From: Bacteroidota bacterium
GTDB lineage: Bacteria > Bacteroidota > Bacteroidia > M30B66
Reading direction: 5' to 3'
NCBI GenBank assembly: GCA_947460255.1
Contig: CANHIS010000014.1
Location: 1 to 56,540, forward strand
DNA: 56,540 nt
Positions 9,439 to 18,061 of the stretch are shown piece after piece (the stretch's first letter is position 1; each line of letters begins with the position of its first letter). Position numbers and translations under genes: made by a program. The notes beneath the pieces are model-generated. The model searched no databases, was not told the origin of the DNA, and worked only from the letters and a program-made list of their open reading frames with translations.

Positions 9439-12259
9439 AATTAAAGAGAAGTTTCTGCGGAAAATCGCCCGCCGATACCTCGAATTATCTGCAGAAGGCA
9501 ACGATTCTATCTGCCTTGTTTTTCCCAACCGCAGAGCTGCTGTATTTTTCCGCAAGGAACTTATTAGCATAAATCCGAAGAACCAATGGGCTCCCGAAAT
9601 TTTTTCGGCAGATGATTTTGTTCGCGAAGTTATTCGCAAACCCATTCTCGATCCAATTGCTCGATTGTTTGAGTTTTACAATGTGTATGTGAAGTCGGAA
9701 GGTCCTGAAGCTGAGCCATTCGATACTTATCTCACCTGGGCGCCTCAATTGTTGCACGATTACGAAGAAACAGATTTGTACAGTGTAGATGCCCGTAAGT
9801 TATATGGATCGGTAGATGCCGCCTACGCGATGAAAAATTGGTCGCCAGATGGAAAAATCATCACAGCCACACAGGAGCAATACATTCGCTTTTGGTCGAG
9901 AATGGGCGAATGGTATCATTTGTTTCGATCTCATCTAGAAAGCAAGAAAATGGTAAGTCCCGGAATGGCTTACCGTGAAGTGGCGGCCAACATTGCCACT
10001 TTGCAAGACGAACTTCCTTGGAAACACATCGTTTTTGCCGGATTTAACGCACTGAATGCTTCCGAACAAAAGTACATGCGCCACCTAGAAAAATCGGGAA
10101 AGGCTGAAATTGTTTGGGATACAGATCCTTATTACTTAAACGACCCGCTCAACGAGGCTGGGTATTTCTTTCGTAAGTATAAAAAGGAATTTGGTATCGG
10201 GAAGTTCAATTATTCAGAACCAATGCTGAATGATGCAAACCAAGAAATCAACATTATTGGTGTAGCCAAGAATATGGGCCAAGCGCTGGTTGCTGGCTCA
10301 GTACTCAAAAACTTGATCGCTTCTGGACACGATCTTACCGATACCGCTATTGTTCTTTGCGACGAGAAATTGATGATGCCTGTTCTCGAAATGCTTCCAG
10401 AAGAGGTTGATGCCGTTAACATTACGATGGGTTATCCGCTTCATCAATTGCCTATGAGCGGAATGTTCCAAATTCTGTTCGACATGCACCGAAAGGCTCG
10501 GAATAGTTCATCGGGCAAAGGTGCTGCCTTTTATTTTCGTGATTTACAGAAGCTTTTCCGTCAGCCCGACATTAGAACGATCTTAGGTCAGGCTGATTCT
10601 ACTGCTTTATTGAACCTCGTAAACTCGGAGAAATTTATCTATCTATCTTCGAAAACACTGATCGACAGAGCGCCATCATTGAAAAAAATCAGCTTCTTGT
10701 TTGAATCGTGGAACGAAGATGTTGATACAGCCATCAATCGTTTGTTAGAATTGGTGAAGATTCTGTTTGATTATTACAAAGACGATAATCGAGAAATTGG
10801 TTATCATTTAGAAACGTTGCACACCTTGAAATCGCTACTGATTAGGATTCAAAAATGGAATGCCGATTATCCTGGTTATGCGAGCTTGAGAACATTGCAG
10901 AAGATTTTTGCGCAGTTGCTCCGTCAGAAAACACTTCCATTTTACGGAGAACCTTTACAGGGATTGCAGTTGATGGGCTTGCTGGAAACCCGAAACCTGG
11001 ATTTTAAGCAACTCATTTTGCTTTCCGTAAATGAAACCGTCATGCCGGCAGCACGGGTGCAGAAATCGTTTATTCCCACCGATATTGCCACGCACTTTGG
11101 TTTGCCCACCTACAAAGAGCGCGATGCTATTTATGGCTACCATTTTTACCGAATGCTTCAACGGGCCGAAAAAGTTTGGCTGATCTACAATACCGAAAAC
11201 GACGAGTTTGGAAAGGGTGAGCAATCGCGTTTTATCACGCAAATTTTAAAGGAATTTACCAAGCCGAATATCAAGACGAGTGTTGTAGTACCGGAACTTC
11301 CGAGTCCGACTGACTACCCGATAGTTGTTGAAAAAACCGACGAGGTTCTGCAAAAAATCATTGAACGTTACGATGGTTCTGAACCGTGGAAACAGTTGTC
11401 GCCGTCGGCTATGCAGAAATTTGTGAGCTGCAGTTTGAAGTATTATTTATCGTATTTCAGTGGCATAAAGGTGCAAGACGATCGCGAGGATGATTTGGAA
11501 AGCAATCAAATTGGCACGATCAGTCACAAGGTATTGGAAGATCTATTTAAACCATTGCTCGACAAGCCTTTAAAATCTGAAGATTATCAACACATGTTGA
11601 AGGAGATGCCAGAGCTTTTGCGGAAGGAGTTTTTGGAAATAATGGAAGCTGCGGATCTAGACAAAGGCAATAATTTGCTTGTTTACACTGGTATTGAGCA
11701 AATGCTGAGGAATTATTTGTTGTTCGAAAAGAGCGAAATTGAGACAAAGGCAGCAAGTGGAATACCTACAACTTTACTTGGATTGGAGCGCAAGGTTCAA
11801 TTTGAGATGCAAGTTGAATTTGGCAACGGTAATAGGCCTGTTTATTTAGGTGGAACAGCCGACAGGATAGATCGTGAAGGCAATACCGTTCGGGTGTTGG
11901 ATTACAAATCAGGTAAAGTTGAGGCGAAGAACTTGAAGTTGAAAGATCTGCTGGAGATTGCTGAGTCGCCCGAAAAGGAAAAGTCGCTTCAGTTGTTGCT
12001 TTACATGCTCGCTTGGAAAACACAATCACCTGAAATTGATATTGTTCCGGGAATTATTGCCATCAAGATGCCTTCTAAGGGTGTACTTACGATCAATTTC
12101 GACGATAACCGCGATTTGAGTGAAATCGGTCGCGATGAAATTGAAGAAGTTTTTTCTGTTTTGGTGAAACGAATATTGAATCCGAATGAACCGTTTGCTC
12201 AAACCGACGATTTAAAACAATGTGCATATTGCTCTTTCACAGGCATTTGCAATAGATAA
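9431..12259 (+). CDS. AddB-like PD-(D/E)XK nuclease with inactive helicase part and Fe-S cluster
   Basis: A 942-residue protein of the Bacteroidota AddB-like group, involved in double-strand break end processing. The N-terminus starts directly with the motif-Ia-like VFPNRRAAVFF and shows no Walker A motif, so the helicase-like part is probably not a motor. GLLETRNLDFKQLILLSVNE is a conserved helicase-fold segment. The C-terminal nuclease has GGTADRID and LDYKSG (D824, K826) followed by LQLLLYMLAW. C667, C931, C934 and C940 match the four-cysteine 4Fe-4S pattern of AddB-type nucleases. The partner helicase AddA is not adjacent. Confidence 0.88.
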   Translation: MSEIKEKFLRKIARRYLELSAEGNDSICLVFPNRRAAVFFRKELISINPKNQWAPEIFSADDFVREVIRKPILDPIARLFEFYNVYVKSEGPEAEPFDTYLTWAPQLLHDYEETDLYSVDARKLYGSVDAAYAMKNWSPDGKIITATQEQYIRFWSRMGEWYHLFRSHLESKKMVSPGMAYREVAANIATLQDELPWKHIVFAGFNALNASEQKYMRHLEKSGKAEIVWDTDPYYLNDPLNEAGYFFRKYKKEFGIGKFNYSEPMLNDANQEINIIGVAKNMGQALVAGSVLKNLIASGHDLTDTAIVLCDEKLMMPVLEMLPEEVDAVNITMGYPLHQLPMSGMFQILFDMHRKARNSSSGKGAAFYFRDLQKLFRQPDIRTILGQADSTALLNLVNSEKFIYLSSKTLIDRAPSLKKISFLFESWNEDVDTAINRLLELVKILFDYYKDDNREIGYHLETLHTLKSLLIRIQKWNADYPGYASLRTLQKIFAQLLRQKTLPFYGEPLQGLQLMGLLETRNLDFKQLILLSVNETVMPAARVQKSFIPTDIATHFGLPTYKERDAIYGYHFYRMLQRAEKVWLIYNTENDEFGKGEQSRFITQILKEFTKPNIKTSVVVPELPSPTDYPIVVEKTDEVLQKIIERYDGSEPWKQLSPSAMQKFVSCSLKYYLSYFSGIKVQDDREDDLESNQIGTISHKVLEDLFKPLLDKPLKSEDYQHMLKEMPELLRKEFLEIMEAADLDKGNNLLVYTGIEQMLRNYLLFEKSEIETKAASGIPTTLLGLERKVQFEMQVEFGNGNRPVYLGGTADRIDREGNTVRVLDYKSGKVEAKNLKLKDLLEIAESPEKEKSLQLLLYMLAWKTQSPEIDIVPGIIAIKMPSKGVLTINFDDNRDLSEIGRDEIEEVFSVLVKRILNPNEPFAQTDDLKQCAYCSFTGICNR

Positions 12260-12287
12260 AAGGGAGTACCTCAAGGTATATGTAGCT

Positions 12288-13247
12288 CTACGTGAATCGT
12301 ATCAGCTCAAAATACAGTGGCATTCCGATGGTGATGTTGAATGGGAATGTGATTCCGATGGCCATGGGAATGTACAAGCCAGGATCTGCTTTGGGTGCAG
12401 CTATTTTCATTGCGGCTGGCACGGCGATGTAGGAAGCGCTAGCAGCAAGGATGGCAAACATGAAACGGTTTCCTTCTGATGAAGTGATAAAACCGCTGAG
12501 GACTGCGGCCAAACATCCATTGATGGCAGGAATGAAAATCGCGAACAAGGCTACGAACAAACCATACTTTCGGAAAGCAGAGATGCGACGTGCAGTGGTG
12601 ATGCCCATTTCTAGTAGGAAAATCGCGAGAAATCCTTTAAAAATATCAGTGGTGAAAGGCTTGATACCTTCGGCTTGTTTGGCATCGGAAATTAAACCGA
12701 TCACAAGACTGCCCAATATGAGCAATACCGATCCGTTGGTGAGTGAATGGTGAAGGATTGATTTTATGTTGTCGATGCCATCGTCTTTGTCGTACTTCAT
12801 TTTAAGCGCAACGCCCACAATGATCGCTGGGGCTTCCATGAGTGCCATTACAGCTACCATGTGACCACCAAACAATAGTTGTTGTTGCTCTAAAAAGCCG
12901 GATGCCGCAACAAACGTAACAGCACTCACTGAGCCGTAGGCGGCAGAAATAGCACCTGCATCACTAATACTGAGCCGTTTACGTAGGATATGAAATGTAT
13001 AAAATGGAATTACGGAGGCAAGGATGAGACCGAACAACAGCGAATTCCAAATTTCGGCGCCTGGCTCACTATGAGAAAGCTCTTGGCCACCCTTGAACCC
13101 GATGGAAAACAACAGATAAAGTGATATGAAACGAACAGATTGTGCCGGAATTTCTAAATCCGACTTAACGACTGCTGCAATAATACCAAGAACAAAGAAA
13201 AGTAAAGTCGGATTGGTGAGATTCGAACTTAGAATGGCAAAATCCAT
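12288..13247 (-). CDS. sbtA: sodium-dependent bicarbonate transporter (SbtA family)
   Basis: A 319-residue polytopic inner-membrane protein with about ten hydrophobic segments in two inverted halves. It carries the family segments FKGGQEL (first half) and ISAAYGSVSAVTFVAA, with MEAPAIIVGVAL and AILAASASYIAVPAAMKIA in the second half. SbtA proteins import bicarbonate with sodium. In a heterotroph this would supply anaplerotic carboxylation (inference). A perfect -7 element lies just upstream. No SbtB-type PII regulator is next to it, and it faces the AddB-like gene tail to tail. Confidence 0.88.
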   Translation of the reverse strand: MDFAILSSNLTNPTLLFFVLGIIAAVVKSDLEIPAQSVRFISLYLLFSIGFKGGQELSHSEPGAEIWNSLLFGLILASVIPFYTFHILRKRLSISDAGAISAAYGSVSAVTFVAASGFLEQQQLLFGGHMVAVMALMEAPAIIVGVALKMKYDKDDGIDNIKSILHHSLTNGSVLLILGSLVIGLISDAKQAEGIKPFTTDIFKGFLAIFLLEMGITTARRISAFRKYGLFVALFAIFIPAINGCLAAVLSGFITSSEGNRFMFAILAASASYIAVPAAMKIAAPKADPGLYIPMAIGITFPFNITIGMPLYFELIRFT

Positions 13248-13264
13248 CTTTTTCTATTTTGAGG

Positions 13265-13272
13265 CAAAAGTA
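13265..13272 (-). promoter_or_regulatory. -7 promoter element TACTTTTG (sbtA)
   Basis: Perfect TANNTTTG on the minus strand, 17 nt upstream of the sbtA ATG at 13247; transcription would start roughly 11-14 nt before the start codon. Confidence 0.5.
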
Positions 13273-13327
13273 GACAGATCTGCCATGTATTTATTAGATT
13301 TTTTTTGGCTTAGTTTAATGCTCTTGA

Positions 13328-15034
13328 CTAAATCTCGGCAGATCTCGCTTTTAATTCTGTTTCTGAAAAATCGGGCGGATGAATTTTACTGTCGCGTTTC
13401 CGTTTATGTTCGGGCAGAAGGAGATTTTCGGCGACTTTATTGAAACAAGTTTGCATGGCAGCTAAAGTGTATTGTCCAAAAAAGGTCATGCCGCGCTCGT
13501 AACTTGCAAATTGATACTCTTCAAAAGTTGTAGTGTAGCCGATGTAGTCGTTGGCGTTTGAAGTGATAATTACATCAAGAATACCGCGGTGGTGCAATTT
13601 TTCCATGATGCTCTTTTTGAGTCGGACTCCCGCTGTAGTTGTTATTTCGCCTGGATATGCAGCAATGGCGATTTCGCCGAGCACAAAAATTTGAATGGGC
13701 ACAATTACCGGCATCCAAGAATGCTCTACCAATCCGCCTTTATTGAATTGTCTTTTTAGTTCATTGCCAGCATCCGACAATGTTGGTGGCACGATTAAAT
13801 TGTTAAGATTACTAAACCCGAGCACTTTTTTTTCTTGAAACTCTGCCAGAATTTGTTTAGCACCTTGAGCTTCGCGCAATCGGCGAAATTCGGATCTGGC
13901 GGTTTTTCCCGACAAAATTGGAATTTTACGAAGAAAATTTCGGTAACGAACAAAAGTGGTTACAAAGAAATTGGTTACCGAATCGATTCCTGGATTATCA
14001 ACAGGTGAACCGTTAAGGAGTGCCAATCCTGCTGCTGCCTGACCTGTGAGGTGAGGCTTATTGTCGTTTGTGTAGGCAGGTGCACAAGTAATTGAAGAGA
14101 GATTGAAATAGTGCATTTCAAAATCTATCGTAGGCGACAATGGTATCTGTTCTTGTTCGTCTTCCATCAGCGCCTTACTGAGCTCAAACTGCTGAAAACC
14201 ATTAAAGTATGCGCTTTTAAATTGATCTTCGTATTTACCTCTAGGCCACCATTTTGCTCTCCCATGGTAGTTTGGCGAAACATCGGCGCAGGCGTCGCAA
14301 GCAAAACCGGCTACGAAACTGCGAATATCAGACTGATCGTTTTCGAGCAATGACGCAGCGTAGCCTTTGTTGTCGGAGTGAATTTTGGTATTTTCCGAAT
14401 CTATACAAGTTCCTTGTACACCAAACCAGTTTATTAGTCCGATGCTGTGGCCTTTTGTATCTTCTATTCTGATTTGACGTGCAAAGCGATCTATTGCTAA
14501 GTGCGTGTTGTTTTCGTCTCTCTGATCAACATCTGGATTGCTATTGTATCTTTCTAGCGATCGGTTAAAAGCCACATCGCATCCAGCGCTAAATGCCCCA
14601 ACATTGAGAAACAATTTGGATTCAACTGGTTGCTTAAATGCTAAATGCAAGGCATTAACACAAGCTTCCACGTAGCTGTCAAAAACATCTTTTCTAAATC
14701 CTTTTGTAGTGATGTTAAAAAAAGCGTAATGGTGATGACCGCCAGGTGCACTGTGGGTATTTTGTGTGCAGATTAGTAGGTTGTCATCTTGAATTGCTGC
14801 ATTCGAATGCTTTTCGTTGAATCGTTTAAGTACTTCTTTTTTTAGGTGGTGTGAAACGTTGTAGCATTCGAGAATGACAATGGCGATTAACTTTTTCTCT
14901 TGTTGAAAGTAAAAGGCTCTTGCAAAAAGGTCTGTTTCTGAACCATCAGATTGATGCATAAGTCGACCATAGCCCAGCATAGGGAACTGTGCTTTTCGAA
15001 AAATCACTTTAGATTTACCAACTCCAACCAGCAT
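13328..15034 (-). CDS. neutral/alkaline ceramidase family protein, possibly with altered metal site
   Basis: Homologue of neutral ceramidases, which hydrolyse the amide bond of ceramide. Family segments are in order: VGVGKSKVIF, THSAPGGHHHY, NWFGVQGT followed by SDNKGYAA, ADVSPN with the serine that is the nucleophile in known enzymes, AYPGEITTTAGVRL and NDYIGYTTTFEEYQFASYE. Two positions that are zinc-binding histidines in the Pseudomonas enzyme read Asn (NTHS instead of HTHS) and Gln (GVQGT instead of VH-type). I chose the ATG at 15034 (568 aa): a perfect TAGCTTTG promoter element lies at 15053-15060, inside the longer frame that begins with GTG at 15190. No signal peptide is evident from this start. 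Confidence 0.82.
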   Translation of the reverse strand: MLVGVGKSKVIFRKAQFPMLGYGRLMHQSDGSETDLFARAFYFQQEKKLIAIVILECYNVSHHLKKEVLKRFNEKHSNAAIQDDNLLICTQNTHSAPGGHHHYAFFNITTKGFRKDVFDSYVEACVNALHLAFKQPVESKLFLNVGAFSAGCDVAFNRSLERYNSNPDVDQRDENNTHLAIDRFARQIRIEDTKGHSIGLINWFGVQGTCIDSENTKIHSDNKGYAASLLENDQSDIRSFVAGFACDACADVSPNYHGRAKWWPRGKYEDQFKSAYFNGFQQFELSKALMEDEQEQIPLSPTIDFEMHYFNLSSITCAPAYTNDNKPHLTGQAAAGLALLNGSPVDNPGIDSVTNFFVTTFVRYRNFLRKIPILSGKTARSEFRRLREAQGAKQILAEFQEKKVLGFSNLNNLIVPPTLSDAGNELKRQFNKGGLVEHSWMPVIVPIQIFVLGEIAIAAYPGEITTTAGVRLKKSIMEKLHHRGILDVIITSNANDYIGYTTTFEEYQFASYERGMTFFGQYTLAAMQTCFNKVAENLLLPEHKRKRDSKIHPPDFSETELKARSAEI

Positions 15035-15052
15035 AATTGCGACAACTTGCTG

Positions 15053-15060
15053 CAAAGCTA
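15053..15060 (-). promoter_or_regulatory. -7 promoter element TAGCTTTG (ceramidase homologue)
   Basis: Perfect TANNTTTG on the minus strand, 18 nt before the ATG at 15034. It supports the shorter start of the ceramidase-family gene. Confidence 0.45.
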
Positions 15061-15155
15061 TTAATAAACTGCGGCAGAAAAAGGGCTGTGCAAAAATCCA
15101 TTGTGTCAGAAAATCAGTGCATTGAATAAAATAGTCGTTTTTTTTTGTTCTAAAG

Positions 15156-15186
15156 TTTGGAAGGAATCGATAAATCTGTATTTTTG
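15156..15186 (+). promoter_or_regulatory. promoter of tRNA-Asp, TTTG-N19-TATTTTTG
   Basis: TTTG at 15156-15159 and a perfect TANNTTTG (TATTTTTG) at 15179-15186 are separated by 19 nt, the ideal Bacteroidota housekeeping spacing. The mature tRNA begins 14 nt further on. This is the best promoter in the window. Confidence 0.75.
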
Positions 15187-15200
15187 CCACCCTGAATAAC

Positions 15201-15274
15201 GGATCGGTAGTTCAGCTGGTTAGAATGCCGCCCTGTCACGGCGGAGGTCGCGGGTTCGAGTCCCGTCCGGTCCG
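15201..15274 (+). tRNA. tRNA-Asp (anticodon GTC)
   Basis: A 74-nt cloverleaf. The acceptor arm pairs GGATCGG with CCGGTCC (one G-U), and the discriminator base is G. The D arm contains GTTCAGCTGGTTAGAA. The anticodon stem CCGCC/GGCGG encloses the loop CTGTCAC with GTC at 15235-15237. The T arm has GGTTCGAGTCC. CCA is not encoded. A promoter lies just upstream and a terminator just downstream, so it is a single-gene transcription unit. Confidence 0.97.
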
Positions 15275-15275
15275 C

Positions 15276-15307
15276 AAAAAGCCTTCTCAAAACGAGAAGG
15301 CTTTTTT
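15276..15307 (+). terminator. Rho-independent terminator of tRNA-Asp
   Basis: GCCTTCTC (15281-15288) pairs with GAGAAGGC (15294-15301) around a 5-nt loop, flanked by A5 on the left and T6 on the right. It could work in both directions. Confidence 0.9.
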
Positions 15308-15583
15308 GTTTCAAATACTGGCAGCAAATACAGTTTCAATTTATGAAGCAGTAAATTGGATTTCTCAGCTGCATGATTGTTCTCTTTGAGTTGAAGTTGT
15401 TTCTGCGTCACTGATTATTTGCGCAGCCGAAAAGCTATTAAATCCTCTCGTCTTAGTTTGAGATCACTAATTTTTCGAAATGCTCCAATTCACGATTCAA
15501 TTGGAATCTCAATAATGGATCAAGAACAAAATGAAAAAAGAAATGAACCAAGGTGTTGATTTCAATTTTTCTATTCATGTTGA

Positions 15584-15674
15584 TCCTATCCTCAAATCTC
15601 CGAACTTTCCACTTGGGTAGGGGAATAACTTGGGTTTATCCCACAAAAAAAGACCGTAAATTCCAAATTTTGTT
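15584..15674. repeat. 91-bp direct repeat, copy 1
   Basis: Matches 15907-15997 with only two differences over 91 bp, at an offset of 323 bp. The core holds three G runs (TTGGGTAGGGG, then TTGGG) followed by TCCC, and the repeat ends AAATTTTGTT. The sequence on each side is unrelated between the two copies. Confidence 0.93.
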
Positions 15675-15906
15675 ATCCACCGAACAGAACAATCATTGTA
15701 GAATTTGATTCTTAAAACCATTGTGATTTTAGATAATTGGATAGGCACTCGATAAAGCTAAGTAGCACGAGTTTATTTGAATGCCTCTGTGGTGTTGACT
15801 CCTAGGTTGATTCAGCATTAGGTTGTTACTGTTACATTTATCAGAAGATAATTTTTCAACCAGGTTGGTTCGAAACTTCAAAGCTTAAGCTCATTTTCCA
15901 CTTCCC

Positions 15907-15997
15907 TCCTATCCTCAAACCTCCGAACTTTCCACTTGGGTAGGGGAATAACTTGGGTTTATCCCACAAAAAAAGACCGTGAATTCCAAATTTTGTT
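15907..15997. repeat. 91-bp direct repeat, copy 2
   Basis: Second copy of the repeat at 15584-15674, with two base differences. It lies about 137 bp upstream of the TatD-family start. Confidence 0.93.
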
Positions 15998-16133
15998 TCT
16001 AACAAAGAGCAACCATTTAGGTCAAAAGTACTGATGAAAATGAGTGAAATTATTCCATCAGTGTAATCAAGATTTCAACATCCGTTTATCACTTTACAAT
16101 CCAATAAACATCTATTTTTAAACGGAAAGAAAA

Positions 16134-16796
16134 ATGATAAATCTCCATCCATTCATCAACCTTCACACCCATCGGAAGCCTCGGCTTTCGCAAGAACATG
16201 TGGTGCGAAACGGCTATTTACTTCCTCTCGACATACTAAAAAATCTGCCTTATGCTGTGAGTTGTGGCTTACACCCATGGCTCATTTCCAACAATCACTT
16301 CGAACAGCTAAATCACCTCGAAGACCTCATCAATAATGTTCCAAATATCTGTGCTTTAGGAGAATGTGGATTAGATCGGGTAAAAGGACCCGCGATGGAA
16401 ATCCAATTGGAAGCTTTCAAAATTCAAATTCAACTTGCAAACCATTACAGAAAAACGCTCATCCTTCACTTGGTAAAAACCTATTCCGACTTTCTAGCCA
16501 TTTCAAAAAAAATCCAAGTGCCTTGCATTGTTCACGGTTTCAAAGGAAACGCAACAGAGGCCAATCAACTCATACAATCGGGTGCTAGTTTATCGTTCGG
16601 ACCACGATTGTTAAACGACCTCAAAACGCAAGAAATTTTCACTCAAATTCCGCTCAACAAGGTTTACTTGGAAACCGATACTAAACCAATCATGATTGAT
16701 GTTGTTTACAACAAGGCCGCTGCGCTGAAGAATTTAGACCTCGTTGTGGTTCGAGAAACGATTTGGAATAATTTCGCACGCGATTTTAATCAATAA
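16134..16796 (+). CDS. TatD family metal-dependent hydrolase
   Basis: A 220-residue TIM-barrel hydrolase of the TatD group, whose members are DNases or act on other phosphoester or amide substrates. Metal-binding residues are visible in order: HTH near the N-terminus (LHTHRKPR), the glutamate in LGECGLD, the histidine in LILHLVK, the histidine in IVHGFKG and the aspartate in LETDT. It is somewhat shorter than the usual 250-260 residues and diverged, as seen in a Bacteroidota subgroup. tcdA follows after 2 bp, so the two form an operon. The exact substrate is unknown. Confidence 0.85.
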   Translation: MINLHPFINLHTHRKPRLSQEHVVRNGYLLPLDILKNLPYAVSCGLHPWLISNNHFEQLNHLEDLINNVPNICALGECGLDRVKGPAMEIQLEAFKIQIQLANHYRKTLILHLVKTYSDFLAISKKIQVPCIVHGFKGNATEANQLIQSGASLSFGPRLLNDLKTQEIFTQIPLNKVYLETDTKPIMIDVVYNKAAALKNLDLVVVRETIWNNFARDFNQ

Positions 16797-16798
16797 AC

Positions 16799-17590
16799 AT
16801 GGATAATCAGATCCCTCAATGGATGGGCAGAACGCAATTGCTCATTGGCGATGAACCAATTGTGAAACTCATGAATGCCCATGTTTTGGTAGCAGGGCTC
16901 GGCGGAGTTGGTGGAATAGCAGCAGAAATGCTCGTTCGTGCTGGAATTTCAGAAATATCCATCGCTGATGCAGACACCGTTGAAGCAAGCAATAAAAACC
17001 GACAAATCCCTGCACTCACAAGTACCGAAAATCAGTTAAAGACTGAGGTGATGGCACAACGGCTTCTCGACATCAACCCTGACTTAAAGTTGCATGTGAT
17101 TGATCGGTACCTTAAAGAACAGTTCATTCCTGAAGTACTAGAACGCTATAAATACGACTACGTTTTAGATTGCATTGATACGCTAACCCCCAAGGTTAAT
17201 TTAATTTACCATTGCAAACGATTAGGACTTCCTGTTGTGAGTTCAATGGGCGCTGGAGGAAAGGTGGATCCAACTGGATTGATGGTAACAGATATCTCTG
17301 AAACCAAACACTGCAATCTTGCGAAATATGTGAGGAAACGTTTGGTAAGAATGGGGATAAAAACTGGTGTTGACGTAGTTTTTAGTAAGGAATATGCAGA
17401 CCCTAACCGAATCATTGAAGCCCCCGAAGGAAACCCAAAGAAAAGTTTAATCGGTACTATGTCTTATATGCCTGCAATTTTTGGATGCACCGTCGCAAGT
17501 GTTGCCATCAGAAACATTGCCCAAGTTAAAGCATACGAACCAGGCGCTCGAAAAAAGGAAAGAGATCCTTTTAAGATTTCTCGGAAATAG
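16799..17590 (+). CDS. tcdA: tRNA threonylcarbamoyladenosine dehydratase (ThiF/E1-like)
   Basis: ATP-dependent enzyme that converts t6A37 in tRNA to its cyclic form. The 263-residue protein opens with a segment GRTQLLIG, then the nucleotide-binding GLGGVGG at 33-39, [13 protein letters not shown] (ATP-contacting Asn/Arg) and [13 protein letters not shown]. The C-terminal part with [16 protein letters not shown] fits TcdA/CsdL rather than ThiF or MoeB. It follows the TatD-family gene after 2 bp. Its last 20 bp overlap the end of the convergent tatA gene. Confidence 0.88.
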   Translation: MDNQIPQWMGRTQLLIGDEPIVKLMNAHVLVAGLGGVGGIAAEMLVRAGISEISIADADTVEASNKNRQIPALTSTENQLKTEVMAQRLLDINPDLKLHVIDRYLKEQFIPEVLERYKYDYVLDCIDTLTPKVNLIYHCKRLGLPVVSSMGAGGKVDPTGLMVTDISETKHCNLAKYVRKRLVRMGIKTGVDVVFSKEYADPNRIIEAPEGNPKKSLIGTMSYMPAIFGCTVASVAIRNIAQVKAYEPGARKKERDPFKISRK

Positions 17591-17768
17591 ACTCAGGTGT
17601 AGATTTCGTATCAACCTTACCATCTTTTGCATCTTTAAATTCTTTGATGCCTTGGCCAATACCTTTCATTAAGGATGGAATCTTTTTGCCACCAAACATA
17701 ATCACCACCACAGCAGCAATTAATATAAACTCCGTTGGGCCAAATGCCCCTAAAATGATTGCTGTCAT
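17571..17768 (-). CDS. tatA: Tat translocase subunit TatA/TatE type (65 aa)
   Basis: Small component of the twin-arginine export channel. One N-terminal membrane helix ([14 protein letters not shown]) is followed by the hinge [11 protein letters not shown] and the amphipathic helix [11 protein letters not shown], then a short polar tail. Its start overlaps the stop of the other TatA-type gene (ATGA at 17765-17768), so the two are coupled. Its 3' end overlaps the convergent tcdA by 20 bp. TatC is not in the window. Confidence 0.9.
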   Translation of the reverse strand: MTAIILGAFGPTEFILIAAVVVIMFGGKKIPSLMKGIGQGIKEFKDAKDGKVDTKSTPESISEKS

Positions 17769-18028
17769 TGATCTAAAGTTTTATTGATATCGGTTTTGAT
17801 GTCCTGAATTTCTTTTGAGACTCCGGTTTCATCCTTGATTTTTTCTGCCTCTCTTACGATTTCCTGCTTAATGCTGTTCGATGCATCTTTGATTTCTCTC
17901 AGGCCCTTTCCTAATCCTCGCGCAATTTGAGGAATATTCTTAGATCCAAAGAACATCAGCACAACCACCATGATCAATAGGATTTCTCCTCCTCCAACTT
18001 CGAAAAATAACAATACAGGTGTGGTCAT
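17765..18028 (-). CDS. second TatA/TatB-type translocase subunit (87 aa)
   Basis: Another TatA-family protein: membrane helix [14 protein letters not shown], hinge [10 protein letters not shown], amphipathic helix [11 protein letters not shown] and a longer charged tail (87 residues from the ATG at 18028). The longer tail could mean a TatB-like role, but Bacteroidota often lack a true TatB, so I leave the symbol empty. The start at 18028 is chosen because the alternative TTG at 18064 would translate a terminator hairpin. The ATG directly follows the T run of that hairpin, an unusual layout described under findings. Confidence 0.85.
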   Translation of the reverse strand: MTTPVLLFFEVGGGEILLIMVVVLMFFGSKNIPQIARGLGKGLREIKDASNSIKQEIVREAEKIKDETGVSKEIQDIKTDINKTLDQ

Positions 18029-18061
18029 AAAAAAACAGCAGGCTCCGTTTGGAACCTGCTG
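18029..18061 (-). terminator. hairpin terminator of secDF abutting the tat start codon
   Basis: On the minus strand an 11-bp stem (18051-18061 with 18036-18046, one U-G pair) with a 4-nt loop is followed by T7 (18035-18029). The ATG of the tat gene begins at the next base. The U-G pair forms only in minus-strand RNA; the plus strand would have a mismatch. Confidence 0.85.

Larger units (their letters stand above)
15308..16133. other. gene-free stretch with repeats
   Basis: About 826 bp without a convincing gene, between the tRNA-Asp terminator and the TatD-family gene. The main content is a pair of 91-bp direct repeats (listed separately). No RNA gene or complete ORF was recognised. Confidence 0.7.

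Noticed and set aside
13126-13443. 105-aa plus-strand frame across the sbtA-ceramidase junction
   Set aside because: It runs antisense through the ends of two well-supported genes, has no family features, and covers the sbtA promoter.
15035-15190. Upstream extension of the ceramidase-family frame to GTG 15190
   Set aside because: It contains a perfect TAGCTTTG promoter element for the gene itself, and the family similarity begins only at VGVGKSK.
15201-16133. Integrated mobile element at tRNA-Asp
   Set aside because: No integrase, no duplicated tRNA 3' end and no cargo genes; only the short repeats remain.
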